This document shows, piece by piece, positions 1-9,629 of a stretch of 64,000 nucleotides of DNA. The position numbers were made by a program, and so were the translations under genes. The stretch's first letter is position 1, and each line of letters begins with the position of its first letter. Source of the DNA: Limimaricola sp027213785 (GTDB lineage: Bacteria > Pseudomonadota > Alphaproteobacteria > Rhodobacterales > Rhodobacteraceae); the NCBI RefSeq assembly GCF_050847355.1, contig NZ_CP193758.1, positions 92,211 through 156,210 of the forward strand, written 5' to 3'. The notes under the pieces were generated by a model, which saw only the letters and a list, made by a program, of their open reading frames with translations, was not told the origin of the DNA and made no database searches.

Positions 1-206
1 AGAAAATGCGCGGATCGCATAAAGAGAGCCCGCGCATCGCGCGGCATAGGGATGGATAGGGAACAATCCCCGCCTCGCAATTCATTGTTTCCCGCCGCGC
101 CGGCCCGACCCAAAAACGGAATGTTGCCGAATGACGAGGGCGGTGCTAGTCTCCGAAGGCAAGAACCATTTTCGCTTTTTTAATAAGTCGTTGCAGTTAG
201 CAGCTT

Positions 207-1391
207 GTGACGCCCGGTGTGGGATTGGTAACGATCGTGAAGCGTAGCATTCTGGCAGTAATCGTTTTTTTCGCAGTTCTCGCGCCCCTGGTCTTCGTGA
301 TCAGGCAGCAGGTGCCCATCTACGAGGCGCGATCGCTCATTTCCTTCGCGCTGGGGCGGGAATATGTCTATGTCCCGGAGCCCAGCCTGAGCGACATCAA
401 GGCGCCGAACGCCGGCGACTTCCAGGGCTTCGTCAACGCGGAGATGCTCCTCCTAGACAACCCAGGGTTGATAGAGGCGGCGATCGAGAAGGTGGGCTTC
501 ACCCGTACCTATCCGGACCTGCCCTTCACCGAGGCCGGGCGGCGGGCGGCGGTACTCGCGCTCGACGCGGCCACCAAGGTGGAGCTCATCACCGGCTCCT
601 ACGTGGTCAAGATCGCGGTGCGGCATACCGATCCCACGATTGCCGCCGAACTGGCCAACGCGCTTACCGACGGCTTCCTCGAACAGCGGCGAAGCATGTA
701 TCTCGGACGAGAGCTCGCGACCGTGACCGAGCGTCTGGAGAACGCCCGACGCGAAGCGGACCAGATCGACGCGCGGCTGACGCAGCTTCTCGGCGGGCCG
801 GACCCGAGCGTGGTCGAGGAGCAGCTGAAGAACGCCACCAATGATCATGCAAAGCTGACCGCCGATCTGCGCGATGCCCAGCTGGCGCTGATCTCGTTCC
901 AGCAGCAACATGCCGCGCTTCAGGACCGGCTGGTGTCCGAGACCGAGCGGCGGCAGGCCGAACTCGCCGTCAATGACGCGCAGGCCCGGGTCGACTTCCT
1001 AAGCCAGGAAAAGGCGTCACTGGAAACCGAGATCGAGGACATCTCCGAGATCATGCCGCGGGTGCGGATCCTGCGGGTCCGCCAGGAAGCACAGGCCGAA
1101 CGTCTGGCCGAGCTCGAACTGCGGCTGCGCGACAGCAAGGCCGTGTCGAATTTCGACAACGTACGGGTCATCGAAACCGGCGTCCCGCCGCTGCGCCCGG
1201 CCAGCATGCCGCGCAATACCAAGCTCGCCGTCGCGGTCGTGGTGGCCGCGCTTGCCGCCTTCGCCGCGGTCGTGATCTCCATGCTGCTCGCACCCAAGAA
1301 GGTCGAGCCGCGGCCACAGCGGGTCCCGAACGATCCGGGCGTCATGGTGATCCGCAATGCGCGCCGCGCGACCAACCGTTCCGGGACCTGA
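207..1391 (+). CDS. Wzz/GumC-like polysaccharide chain-length protein without kinase domain
   Basis: Inner-membrane polysaccharide co-polymerase that would set EPS chain length and bridge polymerase and export channel. The 394-residue product has a hydrophobic segment near residues 12-34, a periplasmic part with long Ala/Glu/Arg-rich coiled coil (about 160-300), and a second membrane helix near 340-365 followed by a short basic cytoplasmic tail. It stops there: no Walker motifs and no tyrosine tail, unlike the autokinase at 35077-37314. GTG at 207 was taken as the start; in-frame GTG or TTG codons within the next dozen codons are equally possible because no clear ribosome site was seen. The next gene begins 5 bases after its stop, so the two are probably one operon. 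The family assignment is from architecture and coiled coil; the polymer it serves is inferred from context. Confidence 0.8.
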   Translation: MTPGVGLVTIVKRSILAVIVFFAVLAPLVFVIRQQVPIYEARSLISFALGREYVYVPEPSLSDIKAPNAGDFQGFVNAEMLLLDNPGLIEAAIEKVGFTRTYPDLPFTEAGRRAAVLALDAATKVELITGSYVVKIAVRHTDPTIAAELANALTDGFLEQRRSMYLGRELATVTERLENARREADQIDARLTQLLGGPDPSVVEEQLKNATNDHAKLTADLRDAQLALISFQQQHAALQDRLVSETERRQAELAVNDAQARVDFLSQEKASLETEIEDISEIMPRVRILRVRQEAQAERLAELELRLRDSKAVSNFDNVRVIETGVPPLRPASMPRNTKLAVAVVVAALAAFAAVVISMLLAPKKVEPRPQRVPNDPGVMVIRNARRATNRSGT

Positions 1392-1396
1392 GCGCG

Positions 1397-2587
1397 ATGA
1401 ACATCGCCACCGGCATCGATGCGCATATTCACTTGGCCGAGCCGCTTCGGCTCGGCTACCTGGTCGACACGCTGGTCACCGGCGGCGCCGAGCGCTTGGT
1501 GGTGACCTTCGCCGAGGCGGTGCGGGACCGCGTGGACGTGTCCCTGACCGTCTTCGTGCTGAGCGACGCCGACACGCCGTTCCGCCGCGAGCTGGAGGCC
1601 ATGGGAACCAGGGTCGTGGCCCTGCCCGGAAAGAACCTGATCGATTACAGACGGTTCAGGAACCTGCTCCACGAGCTTCGGCGACACCGGATCGAGTATC
1701 TGCACGCGCATCTGGCGTCCTCGACCACCCTCGGCGCCTTTGCCTGCCGTCTGCTCGGCATCCCTTTCGCCACCACCATCCACAACGTGCGCCCCAGCGT
1801 GAAGCGGGTGCGGCTGAGCCGCAAGCTGCTCCACCGCGCCGCCATGCGCCTTCCCGGCGTTCAGAGGATCGCCGTAGGCCAGGCGGTTGCGGAGGCCTCC
1901 CGTGCCGAGATCGGCCGAGCAAGCGTGCGCGTGGTTCCGAATGCGGTGCCCGAAAGCGTTGTCGCCGATGCAGCTGCGCGCTCCCGGATCAGGTCGGAAC
2001 TCGGGCTTTCGGACGATACATTGGCCTTGGCCTGCGTGGGGGCGATCATCGGGCAAAAAGCCCATGACGTCCTGCTCGAGGCTTTCGCTCGCGTCGCCGC
2101 CGAGGTGCCCGACACCGTACTCTTGCTGATCGGGGACGCCCGGGAGCCCGATCGCCAGCAAAACCTTGAACGACTGGCCGAAAGGCTCGGGATCACCGAA
2201 CAGATCCGCTTCCTCGGGCAGCGAGGCGATATTCCGGATCTCCTCGCCGCGAGCGACATCTTCGTCAGTTCGTCGCATTGGGAGGGGGCGCCGGTTTCGC
2301 TACTCGAGGCCATGGCCAACGGTGTCCCCCCGGTCGTGACGGATGTCGGCGAAAATCGCCTCGTTCTGCGCGACACGGGCGCGATCCTCGTTCCCCCGCA
2401 GGCCCCCGAGGCGTTGTCGCGCGGGCTCCTCGACATGATCGGCGACCCGGCGCTGCGCCTGCAGACGGCCGAGGCCGTGCGACGTCGTGCTCTGGGCAAC
2501 TACGGGGTCAAGTCGTGGATGGAGCGGCTGCTCGACGTCTACGCCGAAACCGGCCCCCAACGCGATTGGCGTCGCACCTACCCATAA
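1397..2587 (+). CDS. Glycosyltransferase family 4 (GT-B fold)
   Basis: Probable cytoplasmic transferase that adds one sugar to a lipid-linked EPS repeat. The N-terminal half has the GT4-type opening with a TGGAERLV loop (about residues 31-38), and the C-terminal half has the nucleotide-binding region with HWEGAPVSLLEAMANG, carrying the EX7E pair of retaining GT4 enzymes. At 396 residues it is a normal family length. It follows the chain-length gene by 5 bases, so it is likely co-transcribed. The donor and acceptor sugars cannot be read from the sequence. The stop codon lies inside the first copy of a 14-bp tandem duplication. Confidence 0.88.
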   Translation: MNIATGIDAHIHLAEPLRLGYLVDTLVTGGAERLVVTFAEAVRDRVDVSLTVFVLSDADTPFRRELEAMGTRVVALPGKNLIDYRRFRNLLHELRRHRIEYLHAHLASSTTLGAFACRLLGIPFATTIHNVRPSVKRVRLSRKLLHRAAMRLPGVQRIAVGQAVAEASRAEIGRASVRVVPNAVPESVVADAAARSRIRSELGLSDDTLALACVGAIIGQKAHDVLLEAFARVAAEVPDTVLLLIGDAREPDRQQNLERLAERLGITEQIRFLGQRGDIPDLLAASDIFVSSSHWEGAPVSLLEAMANGVPPVVTDVGENRLVLRDTGAILVPPQAPEALSRGLLDMIGDPALRLQTAEAVRRRALGNYGVKSWMERLLDVYAETGPQRDWRRTYP

Positions 2588-2607
2588 GGGAACACCCATA
2601 GGGGAAC
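2580..2607. repeat. 14-bp tandem duplication over a stop codon
   Basis: Two adjacent 14-bp copies, ACCCATAAGGGAAC and ACCCATAGGGGAAC, differ at one base. The first contains the TAA stop of the preceding glycosyltransferase. It looks like a local slippage duplication. Confidence 0.7.
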
Positions 2608-3395
2608 ATTTTCCTTGATGGTTTCGGGGAGGCACTTGGTCTCGCCCGACGGGGCGAAGAATGGTCCCATCCGCCTCAGCGCCGGCTTCAGGCGCCTGAA
2701 TCCCACCCCGCCTTGTTGCGTCGTCAGAGTACCATGCGAGGTGAGACGCGATGCCAAGCTGAGGGCCAACTCAGCCTTTGGTTGATTCTTGTGAAGGGAG
2801 AGAGGCTCACCAACCCGCCATGTAACCACGCCCCATCGCCCAACCCTGCACCGTCATCTCCCGTCGCCTTCCGAGCCGGCGAGAACCGAAACTGTCTCCA
2901 GAAACGCCGCGTCTTTTCAATGTGCGAGGGTGCCCACAGAACCACTGATTCAATCTTCCGAGTTGTCCGGCTGAAAATTTATCGAGAATGCAAATGATCG
3001 CCGATTATCGGACGCTTTACTCATCCGTTGAGGCTGTGACTTGATCTACAGATTGCACCTCAGAACGAGGAAAGTTCCCTAGGCGGACAACGGTGAATTG
3101 ACAATAGGATCCCTTTTTCGAAGATGAAGCCCCGGCAACAGGCCCCATAGCAAAAACTCAAACTCGAAAACCATTACCAATAATATGGAGAAAATTTCCT
3201 TCAGGAAAACAGGATATGCTCCGACGCGGAATCAAATGAATACCCCGAAGTACGATGTACGAACTCCCCCCCGGCGCCGCATTACGGGATGCCTCGAAAA
3301 GAAGTACGGCTATCCGGGACGAACGCCCCGAAGCGCTGCCCGCCCCCTTCGCGTGCCACGCTTCGGAGCTCGATCCAGTTCATGTCTCCCGAACC
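2608..3395. other. Intergenic region between convergent genes
   Basis: About 790 bases lie between the ends of two converging genes. Several short overlapping frames exist on both strands, but none has a convincing ribosome site or a recognisable product. A stretch at 3162-3173 reads, on the minus strand, GGTTTTCGAGTT, like the leader motif upstream of EPS genes elsewhere in the window. A 44-codon minus-strand frame (3148 to 3017) follows it but has no supporting evidence. An 11-mer AATTGACAATA at 3096-3106 recurs at 18581-18591. No strong terminator hairpin was found. Confidence 0.5.
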
Positions 3396-4595
3396 CTATT
3401 GCCCCACCGCCTGCAGACCGACCATCTCGACCATCAGGAGATCGTCGGGAGCGAGGGGCGTGTTGGGTTCGGCCCTGATCGGACCGTCCTCGCCCGAACG
3501 GTGAATCTCGTACACGGTCTGCATCATCGCGCCCATGTCGCCCATGCCCTGCATCGCCGAAGGATCGGTTTCGCGAAGATAGTCCAAGGCCAGCTGCAGT
3601 TCCGCGCGCGCCAAGGCGACGCGCTGGTCGGCCGCGATCTTGTCGGCCAAAAGCTTGTGGTTGTACTCCATCTCCGCGATGCGGATGTCGCTCTCGGCAT
3701 TCGCGATCGTCTGGCGGGCGCGCGCCTCGAACGCCGCAGCCTCGAGAGCGTCGGAGCGGAACTCGTCGGCGTTGATCTCGAGCTGAAGCGTCTGTTCGCG
3801 CCGCGCCAGCCCCCTCGCGGCAAGATCTTCCATGCCGCTCAACTGCTCTTGCGTCGCGGCGAGCTGGCTGTTGATCAATTCGCGGCGCTGCGAGAAGAGC
3901 ATCGCCTCTTCATCCGCAAGGATCATCTTGCGCTCCGAACCCGCGGTCAGCCCCTCCGTCAGGGAGCGTCGCAGATCGACGAGTTGGTGCTGGTCGCCAA
4001 GGGGGCCTTCGGGAAGCGTCTCCTGCGCTTCGGCGACGCCGCCTCCCTCGATCCGCGCCAATTCCTTCGCCAGCGCCGCCTGTTCCGCCTCGGCGAAGGT
4101 CAGCTTTTCGCGCGCCTCCACGGCGCGGCGGCGGGTCGCCTCGACCTCGCGGTCGAGATTGGTTTCCGCGGGCGCCTTCTGCAGGCCGCCGGCAAGCGCC
4201 ACCGCTTTCATCACGGTCAGGCCGGGGCGGTATTCATAGGCGCCGGGAATGTCGACGACGCCCGCGACATACACGCTGCGGTACTCGGCCATGTCGACCA
4301 AGACGGATTCGCGGCTGGAGAACCGCTCCTGCGCCTCCGCCTCGATGCGTTGCTCGATCTCGCGGACCGTCGCGCCGGCCACCGGGATGCCCCCCAGGAG
4401 ATGCAGGACCACCTGCCCGTCGGCCCGAACCTCGAAGGTGCCGGACAATTCGGGTTTGCCATAGATCGAGACGGCCAGCCGGTCGCCCACCCCCACGGTG
4501 TAATCGGCATCCGTCTGGGCGTGGACCGCGACGGCGGAACAGATCGCGAGGAGCGAAAGGAAGAGAACTTGCAAGGTCTTCGAAATCATCTGCAT
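3396..4595 (-). CDS. Polysaccharide export outer-membrane protein (OPX/Wza family)
   Basis: Envelope channel component for polysaccharide export. ATG at 4595 gives 399 residues and a signal peptide (about residues 1-26, ending AVAVHA) and starts 10 bases after the upstream glycosyltransferase stop; a longer upstream frame has no such leader. After the signal come a Poly_export domain (YTVGVGDRLAVSIYGKPELS, about 31-50) and an SLBB-like segment (VYVAGVVDIPGAYEYRPGL, about 115-135), then a long predicted coiled coil to near the C terminus. No classical lipobox cysteine is evident, so this looks like a coiled-coil OPX variant rather than a Wza-type lipoprotein. It is the last gene of a minus-strand set with two glycosyltransferases. 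A paralogue lies at 22948-24180. Confidence 0.87.
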   Translation of the reverse strand: MQMISKTLQVLFLSLLAICSAVAVHAQTDADYTVGVGDRLAVSIYGKPELSGTFEVRADGQVVLHLLGGIPVAGATVREIEQRIEAEAQERFSSRESVLVDMAEYRSVYVAGVVDIPGAYEYRPGLTVMKAVALAGGLQKAPAETNLDREVEATRRRAVEAREKLTFAEAEQAALAKELARIEGGGVAEAQETLPEGPLGDQHQLVDLRRSLTEGLTAGSERKMILADEEAMLFSQRRELINSQLAATQEQLSGMEDLAARGLARREQTLQLEINADEFRSDALEAAAFEARARQTIANAESDIRIAEMEYNHKLLADKIAADQRVALARAELQLALDYLRETDPSAMQGMGDMGAMMQTVYEIHRSGEDGPIRAEPNTPLAPDDLLMVEMVGLQAVGQ

Positions 4596-4605
4596 CGTCC
4601 TTCGT

Positions 4606-5745
4606 TCAGGCCAAGGTTTCCGGCATGTCCGGCGGTGGGGCATCGGCCAAGGTCGCGTCGTAGAGGTCGCACAGGCGCTGGCGCATCACCTCGGCGCTGA
4701 AGCGCGTCGAGACGGTGCGACGGGCCGCGATCCCGATCTCCTCGGCCCGGATCGGATCGGCCAGCATGCGCTCCATCGCCGTGGCGAGCGCCTGCGGATC
4801 CGATGGCGGCACGAGGCTGCCATTCACCCCGTCGACCACGACATCGGGGATGCCCCCCACCGCTGTCGAGACCACCGGGCGCCGCATCGCCATGCCTTCG
4901 AGCAGCGTCATGGGCAACCCTTCCCAGCCCGAGGAGATCACCAGCATGTCGATCGCGGCGAGCAGCTCGGGCATGTCGAGGATCGCGCCGGTCAGCGTCA
5001 CGCGCTCGGGCGGAAGGCCCATCTCGCCTATGCCTCTCTGGATCCGGTCCCGAAGCGGGCCCTCACCCACGACGAGGAAATGGGGCCGCGACCGATGCGG
5101 GGCCAGCAAGGCGGCGGCGCGTAGGAAATTCTCGTGATCCTTCTGCTCCGTCAGGCTGCCGATCACGGCGATCACCGGAACGCCGGGCTCGACGCCATAA
5201 GGGGACAGGTCCAGCGGATCGACCGCCTCGGGATCGAACCGGCCGAGATCGATGCCGTTGACGATGGTATCGATCCGGTCACGGCGATAGCCGCCATACT
5301 GCGCGACATGCTCGGCCACCCGGTCAGAGACGGCGATGCAGGCATCCGCGCCGGACGTTGCCGCACGATATGCAAAGCTCATCTTGCGGTTCCGGCGCCA
5401 AGGGTCGGTGTTGTGCAGCGTGATGATGCGACGGCGCCGCGCGAGCCGCGCCGCCAGCTGGCCGACCAGATCGCTCTTTATCAGATGGGTATGCACGATA
5501 TCCGGACGCCAGCGGCGGATCAGCTGCAGGGCCCGGATCATCGCGAGGGGATCGCGAAGACCTTTCTCGCTCAGCCGGGTTGCCTCGATCCCCCGCGCCG
5601 CGACGGCGCTTTCCAGCGGACCGGGCGAGAAATAGGCGACATGCGCGATGTCGCCGCGTTTCTTGACCGCATCCAGCAGGCCGAGAAGAAGCATTTCCGC
5701 ACCGCCGATCTTCAGGCTGTCGATGATATAGAGGATGCGGGTCAC
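4606..5745 (-). CDS. Glycosyltransferase family 4
   Basis: EPS glycosyltransferase of the GT-B fold, 379 residues. GTG at 5745 was chosen because it overlaps the upstream gene stop by four bases (GTGA) and gives the typical opening TRILYIIDSLKIGGAEMLLL. The far longer open frame upstream is a shadow of the neighbour. The C-terminal half contains SSGWEGLPMTLLEGMAMRRP, carrying the EX7E pair. The order on the minus strand is glycosyltransferase, this gene, OPX protein, with a 4-base overlap and a 10-base gap, so it is almost certainly one operon. The specificity is unknown. Confidence 0.88.
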   Translation of the reverse strand: MTRILYIIDSLKIGGAEMLLLGLLDAVKKRGDIAHVAYFSPGPLESAVAARGIEATRLSEKGLRDPLAMIRALQLIRRWRPDIVHTHLIKSDLVGQLAARLARRRRIITLHNTDPWRRNRKMSFAYRAATSGADACIAVSDRVAEHVAQYGGYRRDRIDTIVNGIDLGRFDPEAVDPLDLSPYGVEPGVPVIAVIGSLTEQKDHENFLRAAALLAPHRSRPHFLVVGEGPLRDRIQRGIGEMGLPPERVTLTGAILDMPELLAAIDMLVISSGWEGLPMTLLEGMAMRRPVVSTAVGGIPDVVVDGVNGSLVPPSDPQALATAMERMLADPIRAEEIGIAARRTVSTRFSAEVMRQRLCDLYDATLADAPPPDMPETLA

Positions 5746-6962
5746 CAGCTCGGCTCCAGATCGAATGCGCGGGCCCCGGTTTCCTCCATGGCGCGGGCGA
5801 GGATGCGCCGCGCGACGGCATCCCAGGTGAACTGGGTGGCGCGCCGCCGGGAAGCCCGCCCCATGGCCTGGCACTGCGTCGGATCGCGAAGCGTGTCGTA
5901 AAGGGCCTGCGCCAGGGCCGCGGTATCTCCCGGCGCGGCGAGGCGTCCGGTTTCGCCCGCCGCGACGATGGCGCCAATGTCGCTGACATCCGTAGCGACG
6001 ACCGGCAGGCCGAACTGCATCGCCTCGATGAATACGATGCCAAAGGGCTCCAACCGTGACGGCATGCAGAAACAGGAGGCGGCGTGGTAGTGCTCCTCCA
6101 CCTCGGCGAGCGGCAGCCGCCCGAGCACCGTCACCCCGGGCTCCGTCACCTCGGGCCGGCAGCCGATGATGGTGAGCGTCGCATCCGGCAGGCGGCGGCG
6201 CAGCGCCCGGAACGCGGCGACGAGTTCGGGCCCGCCCTTGCGCTCCCAATCGATGCCGACGAAGACGATATTCCGGGCCGCGTATCGCGTGAGCGTTTCA
6301 TCCACCGGCCGCTTCGGAACCACGGAGGCCCCGGCGCCGATCGCCGAGGTCTTCGAGGCCGGTATGCCGTAGCCGGTCGTCAACATGTTCCGGATCTTGG
6401 GCCCGAAGGTGAAGACATGCGCGGCCTCGTCGTAGATCTCGCGCTCGCGCGCCCACCAGCCCGCGCTCGGCTCGCTCGAAGCGGTCTGCATCTCGCCACA
6501 GGAGGCTCGCGCCACATGATCCGTGTAGACGAAATTCGGCGTGCCCGGCAGCGCGGCGTTGATCAACGACTGGGTCTGCAGCGTGAAGGCGAAATTTTCG
6601 CCGGCGAAGCGGCGGCGGAGCAGCGCCCGAGCCTCGCGGTAGTAGGATTGCGACCGCATCACCCGGTAACGGGCGGTGTCGCGCGACCTCCAGCTGGACA
6701 GCCCGTATTCCCGCTGCACACCGAGTAGGCAGCGTAGCTGCGCCATTCTGTCGGTCTTCAGGGCCTCCGTCACATCGAAGCGTTGGATCACCAGATCCGG
6801 GCGCACCCTGCGCAGCGCCACGTCGAGCTGGGCGTTGATATGAGAGAAGCTCCCGCGCGTGACGAACAGGGCGCGCGGCGGGACCGGTGGCGGGACGATC
6901 TTGTTCAATTCTCTACTCCCGACAGGGTGGGGGATGGGTGGCGTATCGCGCGGGACCGCCAC
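5742..6962 (-). CDS. Glycosyltransferase family 4
   Basis: A 406-residue GT4 enzyme expected to elongate the lipid-linked EPS repeat. It has a GT-B C-terminal domain with VFVGIDWERKGG and PSRLEPFGIVFIEAMQFG (EX7E type). The first 26 or so residues before PRALFVTRGSF are Pro-rich and may be overextended; an internal start is possible. It heads the three-gene minus-strand operon, and a gap of about 150 bases separates it from the priming transferase upstream (7116-8306), which is on the same strand and could share its transcript. The donor is unknown. Confidence 0.85.
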   Translation of the reverse strand: MAVPRDTPPIPHPVGSRELNKIVPPPVPPRALFVTRGSFSHINAQLDVALRRVRPDLVIQRFDVTEALKTDRMAQLRCLLGVQREYGLSSWRSRDTARYRVMRSQSYYREARALLRRRFAGENFAFTLQTQSLINAALPGTPNFVYTDHVARASCGEMQTASSEPSAGWWAREREIYDEAAHVFTFGPKIRNMLTTGYGIPASKTSAIGAGASVVPKRPVDETLTRYAARNIVFVGIDWERKGGPELVAAFRALRRRLPDATLTIIGCRPEVTEPGVTVLGRLPLAEVEEHYHAASCFCMPSRLEPFGIVFIEAMQFGLPVVATDVSDIGAIVAAGETGRLAAPGDTAALAQALYDTLRDPTQCQAMGRASRRRATQFTWDAVARRILARAMEETGARAFDLEPSW

Positions 6963-7115
6963 CCCCGATCGCTCGCACGCTACGGACTGCCATTCGTCGA
7001 TAGCGCGGCGCCGTGCCCCACCGCCGTATCAGCAAGCCCGGCCAGAGTTGCAGCTGCGGCGGTGGCTGAGGGGAATGGCACGGGACTGGGCATGATGCTC
7101 TGTCGGCGATCCCGA

Positions 7116-8306
7116 CTATGGCGAGACCGGTGCGCGCCGCGACATGGCGCGCCCGATCCGGGCTGCGAGAAACTCGGAACGGTGGGGAACGACGACCTTC
7201 TGAAAGAAGTACCGGCTGAGAATATGCTCACCGAACTCGCTGCGTGGCCGGTAGCGGAAAAAGCCGCAATCGCTCACCGCCGTCCCGTCGAGACCTTGAT
7301 CGAGATCTATGCAGACGCAGCGGGACTGGCCGTTCGGCAGCGACAGAAACAGCCGCCCGGTGGCCGGGGATGGAAGGGCCTTGCCGCCTTCGAGGGCCAA
7401 GGCGGTTTCGTCGATCCATGCGACACGGCTTTCGGTGCCATCATCCGCGATGAACCGCAGCCCGCGATCGGCCTTCGCCTCACGGGCTGAGCTCGCCGGC
7501 CGCAAAATCGATCCGATCTGTTTGAGCATCCGAGAAACGGTGCGCATCAGGACACAGGCGGCGACGATGCAGATGAGATACGCCTCGCCCCGATAGGAGA
7601 CGGGAGCCCGGCACATCTTGTTGTTGAGCCTGGACCGGATGGCCTTCGAGGTACCGTGGCTCATATAGGCCTGCGCCGGTCCGATCATGCCCGGCTTCAC
7701 GCAGAAGCGGGTCTCGTAGCCGGGGATTTCCGCGATGTTCAGCGTGGCGATCTCCGGCCGCACCGGGCGCGGGCCGCACATGTTCATGTCGCCGCGCAGC
7801 ACATTGAAAAGCTGAGGCAACTCGTCGAGCCGCGTCTCGCGCAGGAACAGGCCCAGCGGCGTCTCGATCCCCGATCCGGAGGGCAGGACGCGATTGGCGG
7901 TCAAGGCCGCCGCCTTGGCACCGTCGAGCGTCCGGAACTTGATGATGTTGAAGGTATGTCCGTCCTCGCCGATACGCGGTCCCCGATAGAAGATCGGTCG
8001 GCCCTGCGTGGCATAGAGAAGGCCTATGATCATGAGGCACAACGGCAATACGAGCAGGATCAGCGCCAGGGCGATCGCCGAATTATAGACCCTGTAGATC
8101 GCTCTCGAACGCGGCTGGAAACCGATCGTCACCCGGAAAAGGCGTCGCTTCCAGCGACGCAGGGCCGGCCCGAATGGTGCCGCCTGTTCCGGCTCCGTAT
8201 TGTCACGGCCGCGCGTGAAATCTCCGGTCGCCTGCGGCTCCGGGGCGATGATGTCCCCACGAGCAAGAGGTGACTTGAGAACGCGACTCGCTTCGAAATT
8301 AAACAT
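7116..8306 (-). CDS. Priming phosphoglycosyltransferase (bacterial sugar transferase) with extra C-terminal domain
   Basis: Transfers a sugar-1-phosphate to undecaprenyl phosphate, the first step of EPS repeat assembly. The 396-residue protein has a basic N-terminal region, one membrane-inserting hydrophobic segment (about 71-93), then the conserved catalytic core: IIKFRTL, LRETRLDELPQLFNVLRGDM and CGPRPVRPEI. About 125 residues follow the usual end of the family; this extension (GLRFIADDGTESRVAWIDE and onward) is not recognised. It is beta-rich in appearance and faintly resembles PilZ-like modules, but the RxxxR and D/NxSxxG signatures are not clearly present. ATG at 8306 is preceded by a leader with a CGAGGGT motif. 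A second, shorter priming enzyme is at 33956-34633. Confidence 0.87.
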   Translation of the reverse strand: MFNFEASRVLKSPLARGDIIAPEPQATGDFTRGRDNTEPEQAAPFGPALRRWKRRLFRVTIGFQPRSRAIYRVYNSAIALALILLVLPLCLMIIGLLYATQGRPIFYRGPRIGEDGHTFNIIKFRTLDGAKAAALTANRVLPSGSGIETPLGLFLRETRLDELPQLFNVLRGDMNMCGPRPVRPEIATLNIAEIPGYETRFCVKPGMIGPAQAYMSHGTSKAIRSRLNNKMCRAPVSYRGEAYLICIVAACVLMRTVSRMLKQIGSILRPASSAREAKADRGLRFIADDGTESRVAWIDETALALEGGKALPSPATGRLFLSLPNGQSRCVCIDLDQGLDGTAVSDCGFFRYRPRSEFGEHILSRYFFQKVVVPHRSEFLAARIGRAMSRRAPVSP

Positions 8307-8310
8307 TGAA

Positions 8311-8327
8311 AACCCTCGAAAAAACCG
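8311..8327 (-). promoter_or_regulatory. Leader motif upstream of priming transferase
   Basis: On the minus strand this reads TTTTTTCGAGGGTTTTC immediately before the ATG at 8306. The CGAGGGT core with a preceding T-run recurs upstream of the genes at 10662 and 41227, and a related TTTTCGAGTG form precedes 34633 and 42469. It may be a regulator site or a shared translation-initiation leader. Confidence 0.35.
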
Positions 8328-9305
8328 ACCAACCCAAAAGCGAGGGAGATTGGCCGCGACTACTTTTAAACTGCGATCCGGACGTCTGGAAACGCCGCGC
8401 CGGATCTACAACCGAACCATACTAGCCCAAGAGAACCGCAAGATACGCCTTGCGTTCATGGCGAGAACAACGTCCCGCCACGGGGCCCGAAGTCTTACTT
8501 ACCGCATGAGCCGCCTGATTTTCTTGAAGAAAGACAGCTCATGACCTCACCTTGCTACAATCGGCACACCGGAGCAACGATTTTTAGCTCTCTTCGGTGT
8601 ACATCCGGGCCGACGACTATCCTTGGTGTTGCGCCGCTCCACCTTGCGGATCGGATTGCCAAAACGAGGAATCATGCCATCGGTGCATTCTCATTCCACT
8701 TGAGGTGGCCCAATCATGGAAAGACTGTGTTTCCGATCGAAGGACAGAGAGAATAAATCTCAGGTTGTATTCGAAACAAGGCTGCATCCTGTGTTTGCGC
8801 CATCAAGAAGATGTGAGTAGGAAGTCAAGGACCATCGCGCTTTTGGGGATCGGGCGGGGCAGGGCACACCAGACATGACCCCATCTCGACCGTCCTGACC
8901 CTAAACCTCTGATCTATATGAATGAGTTCCGTCCCTTGACAAGATTACGCAAGACTTATGCAGGGGCGCAGGAAGCAGATCATGATCCGATGCCGATATC
9001 CGGTGAATTGCGTCTGCTGGACGATGCCCCGTCGTTCCGGACCTCCGCCTTGGCTACGGCGTTTATTATACTGAATATTTCGCCGTTTTGCGCAAAAGGG
9101 GCGAGCGACCAAGCTGGCAATTTGAAGGGCTGTGAACATCTTGGCCACAGTTTGGGCATGATTTCGACAACGAGGGAGTCCGTTATGTGCATGTTAAGGG
9201 ATTTTTGGCAAACACCTTGCCATTCAGGTCATTTGGCCATGCCGAAGGAGACTAGCCATAAAACACCATATCATGCCTGGCAGTAGATTTCGTTCCTACT
9301 CGATC
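8328..9305. other. Long divergent intergenic region
   Basis: Nearly 1 kb separates the minus-strand priming transferase from plus-strand genes, noticeably less GC-rich than the coding parts. A TTGACA at 8936-8941 followed by TATGCA at 8957-8962 could be a promoter, but the 15-base spacer is short. A 122-codon plus-strand frame (8918-9286) has no recognisable product and looks like chance. Confidence 0.45.
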
Positions 9306-9497
9306 ATGAGCAAGCCGCCGAAATCCGACCGCCCTCTCGCCCGCCTGGCCATCCTGACGGTCTCCTGCGCCCTGACGGCCCTTTTTTATGTCGCGCTGGG
9401 ATCGTTCGCCTTCGGCTTCGACATGGAAGCGACCGGATACCTGCTTGCTGCCCTCGTGGGCGCGTTTGGCGGCGTGGTGATTTCCGTAACCGTGTAG
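9306..9497 (+). CDS. Small hydrophobic membrane protein
   Basis: A 63-residue product starting at ATG 9306 (MSKPPKSDRPLARLAILTVS), preferred over the upstream in-frame ATG at 9273 because it yields a compact basic N terminus followed by two predicted membrane helices (about residues 11-32 and 40-60). No family is recognised. It stands alone before the sulfotransferase gene with a gap of about 130 bases. It could be a small EPS-associated inner-membrane protein or a chance frame; the well-formed two-helix pattern favours a real gene. Confidence 0.5.
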   Translation: MSKPPKSDRPLARLAILTVSCALTALFYVALGSFAFGFDMEATGYLLAALVGAFGGVVISVTV

Positions 9498-9629
9498 CTC
9501 CATCTCCGGCAGGAAGTTGGGGCTTGCGTGAACGGCACCATTTGCGCTTAGCTGATCAGCAATAGACCATTGACGCGACCGGAAGGTTTTGCCGGTTGCG
9601 TGTATAGTTTCCCGTGAGGAGAAACCGCT

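Noticed and set aside
2713..2997. Short frames in the region after the first glycosyltransferase
   Set aside because: Overlapping frames on both strands with no ribosome site or recognisable product; no evidence for a transposase.
8918..9286. A 122-codon plus-strand frame in the intergenic region
   Set aside because: No ribosome site, no family resemblance, atypical composition.
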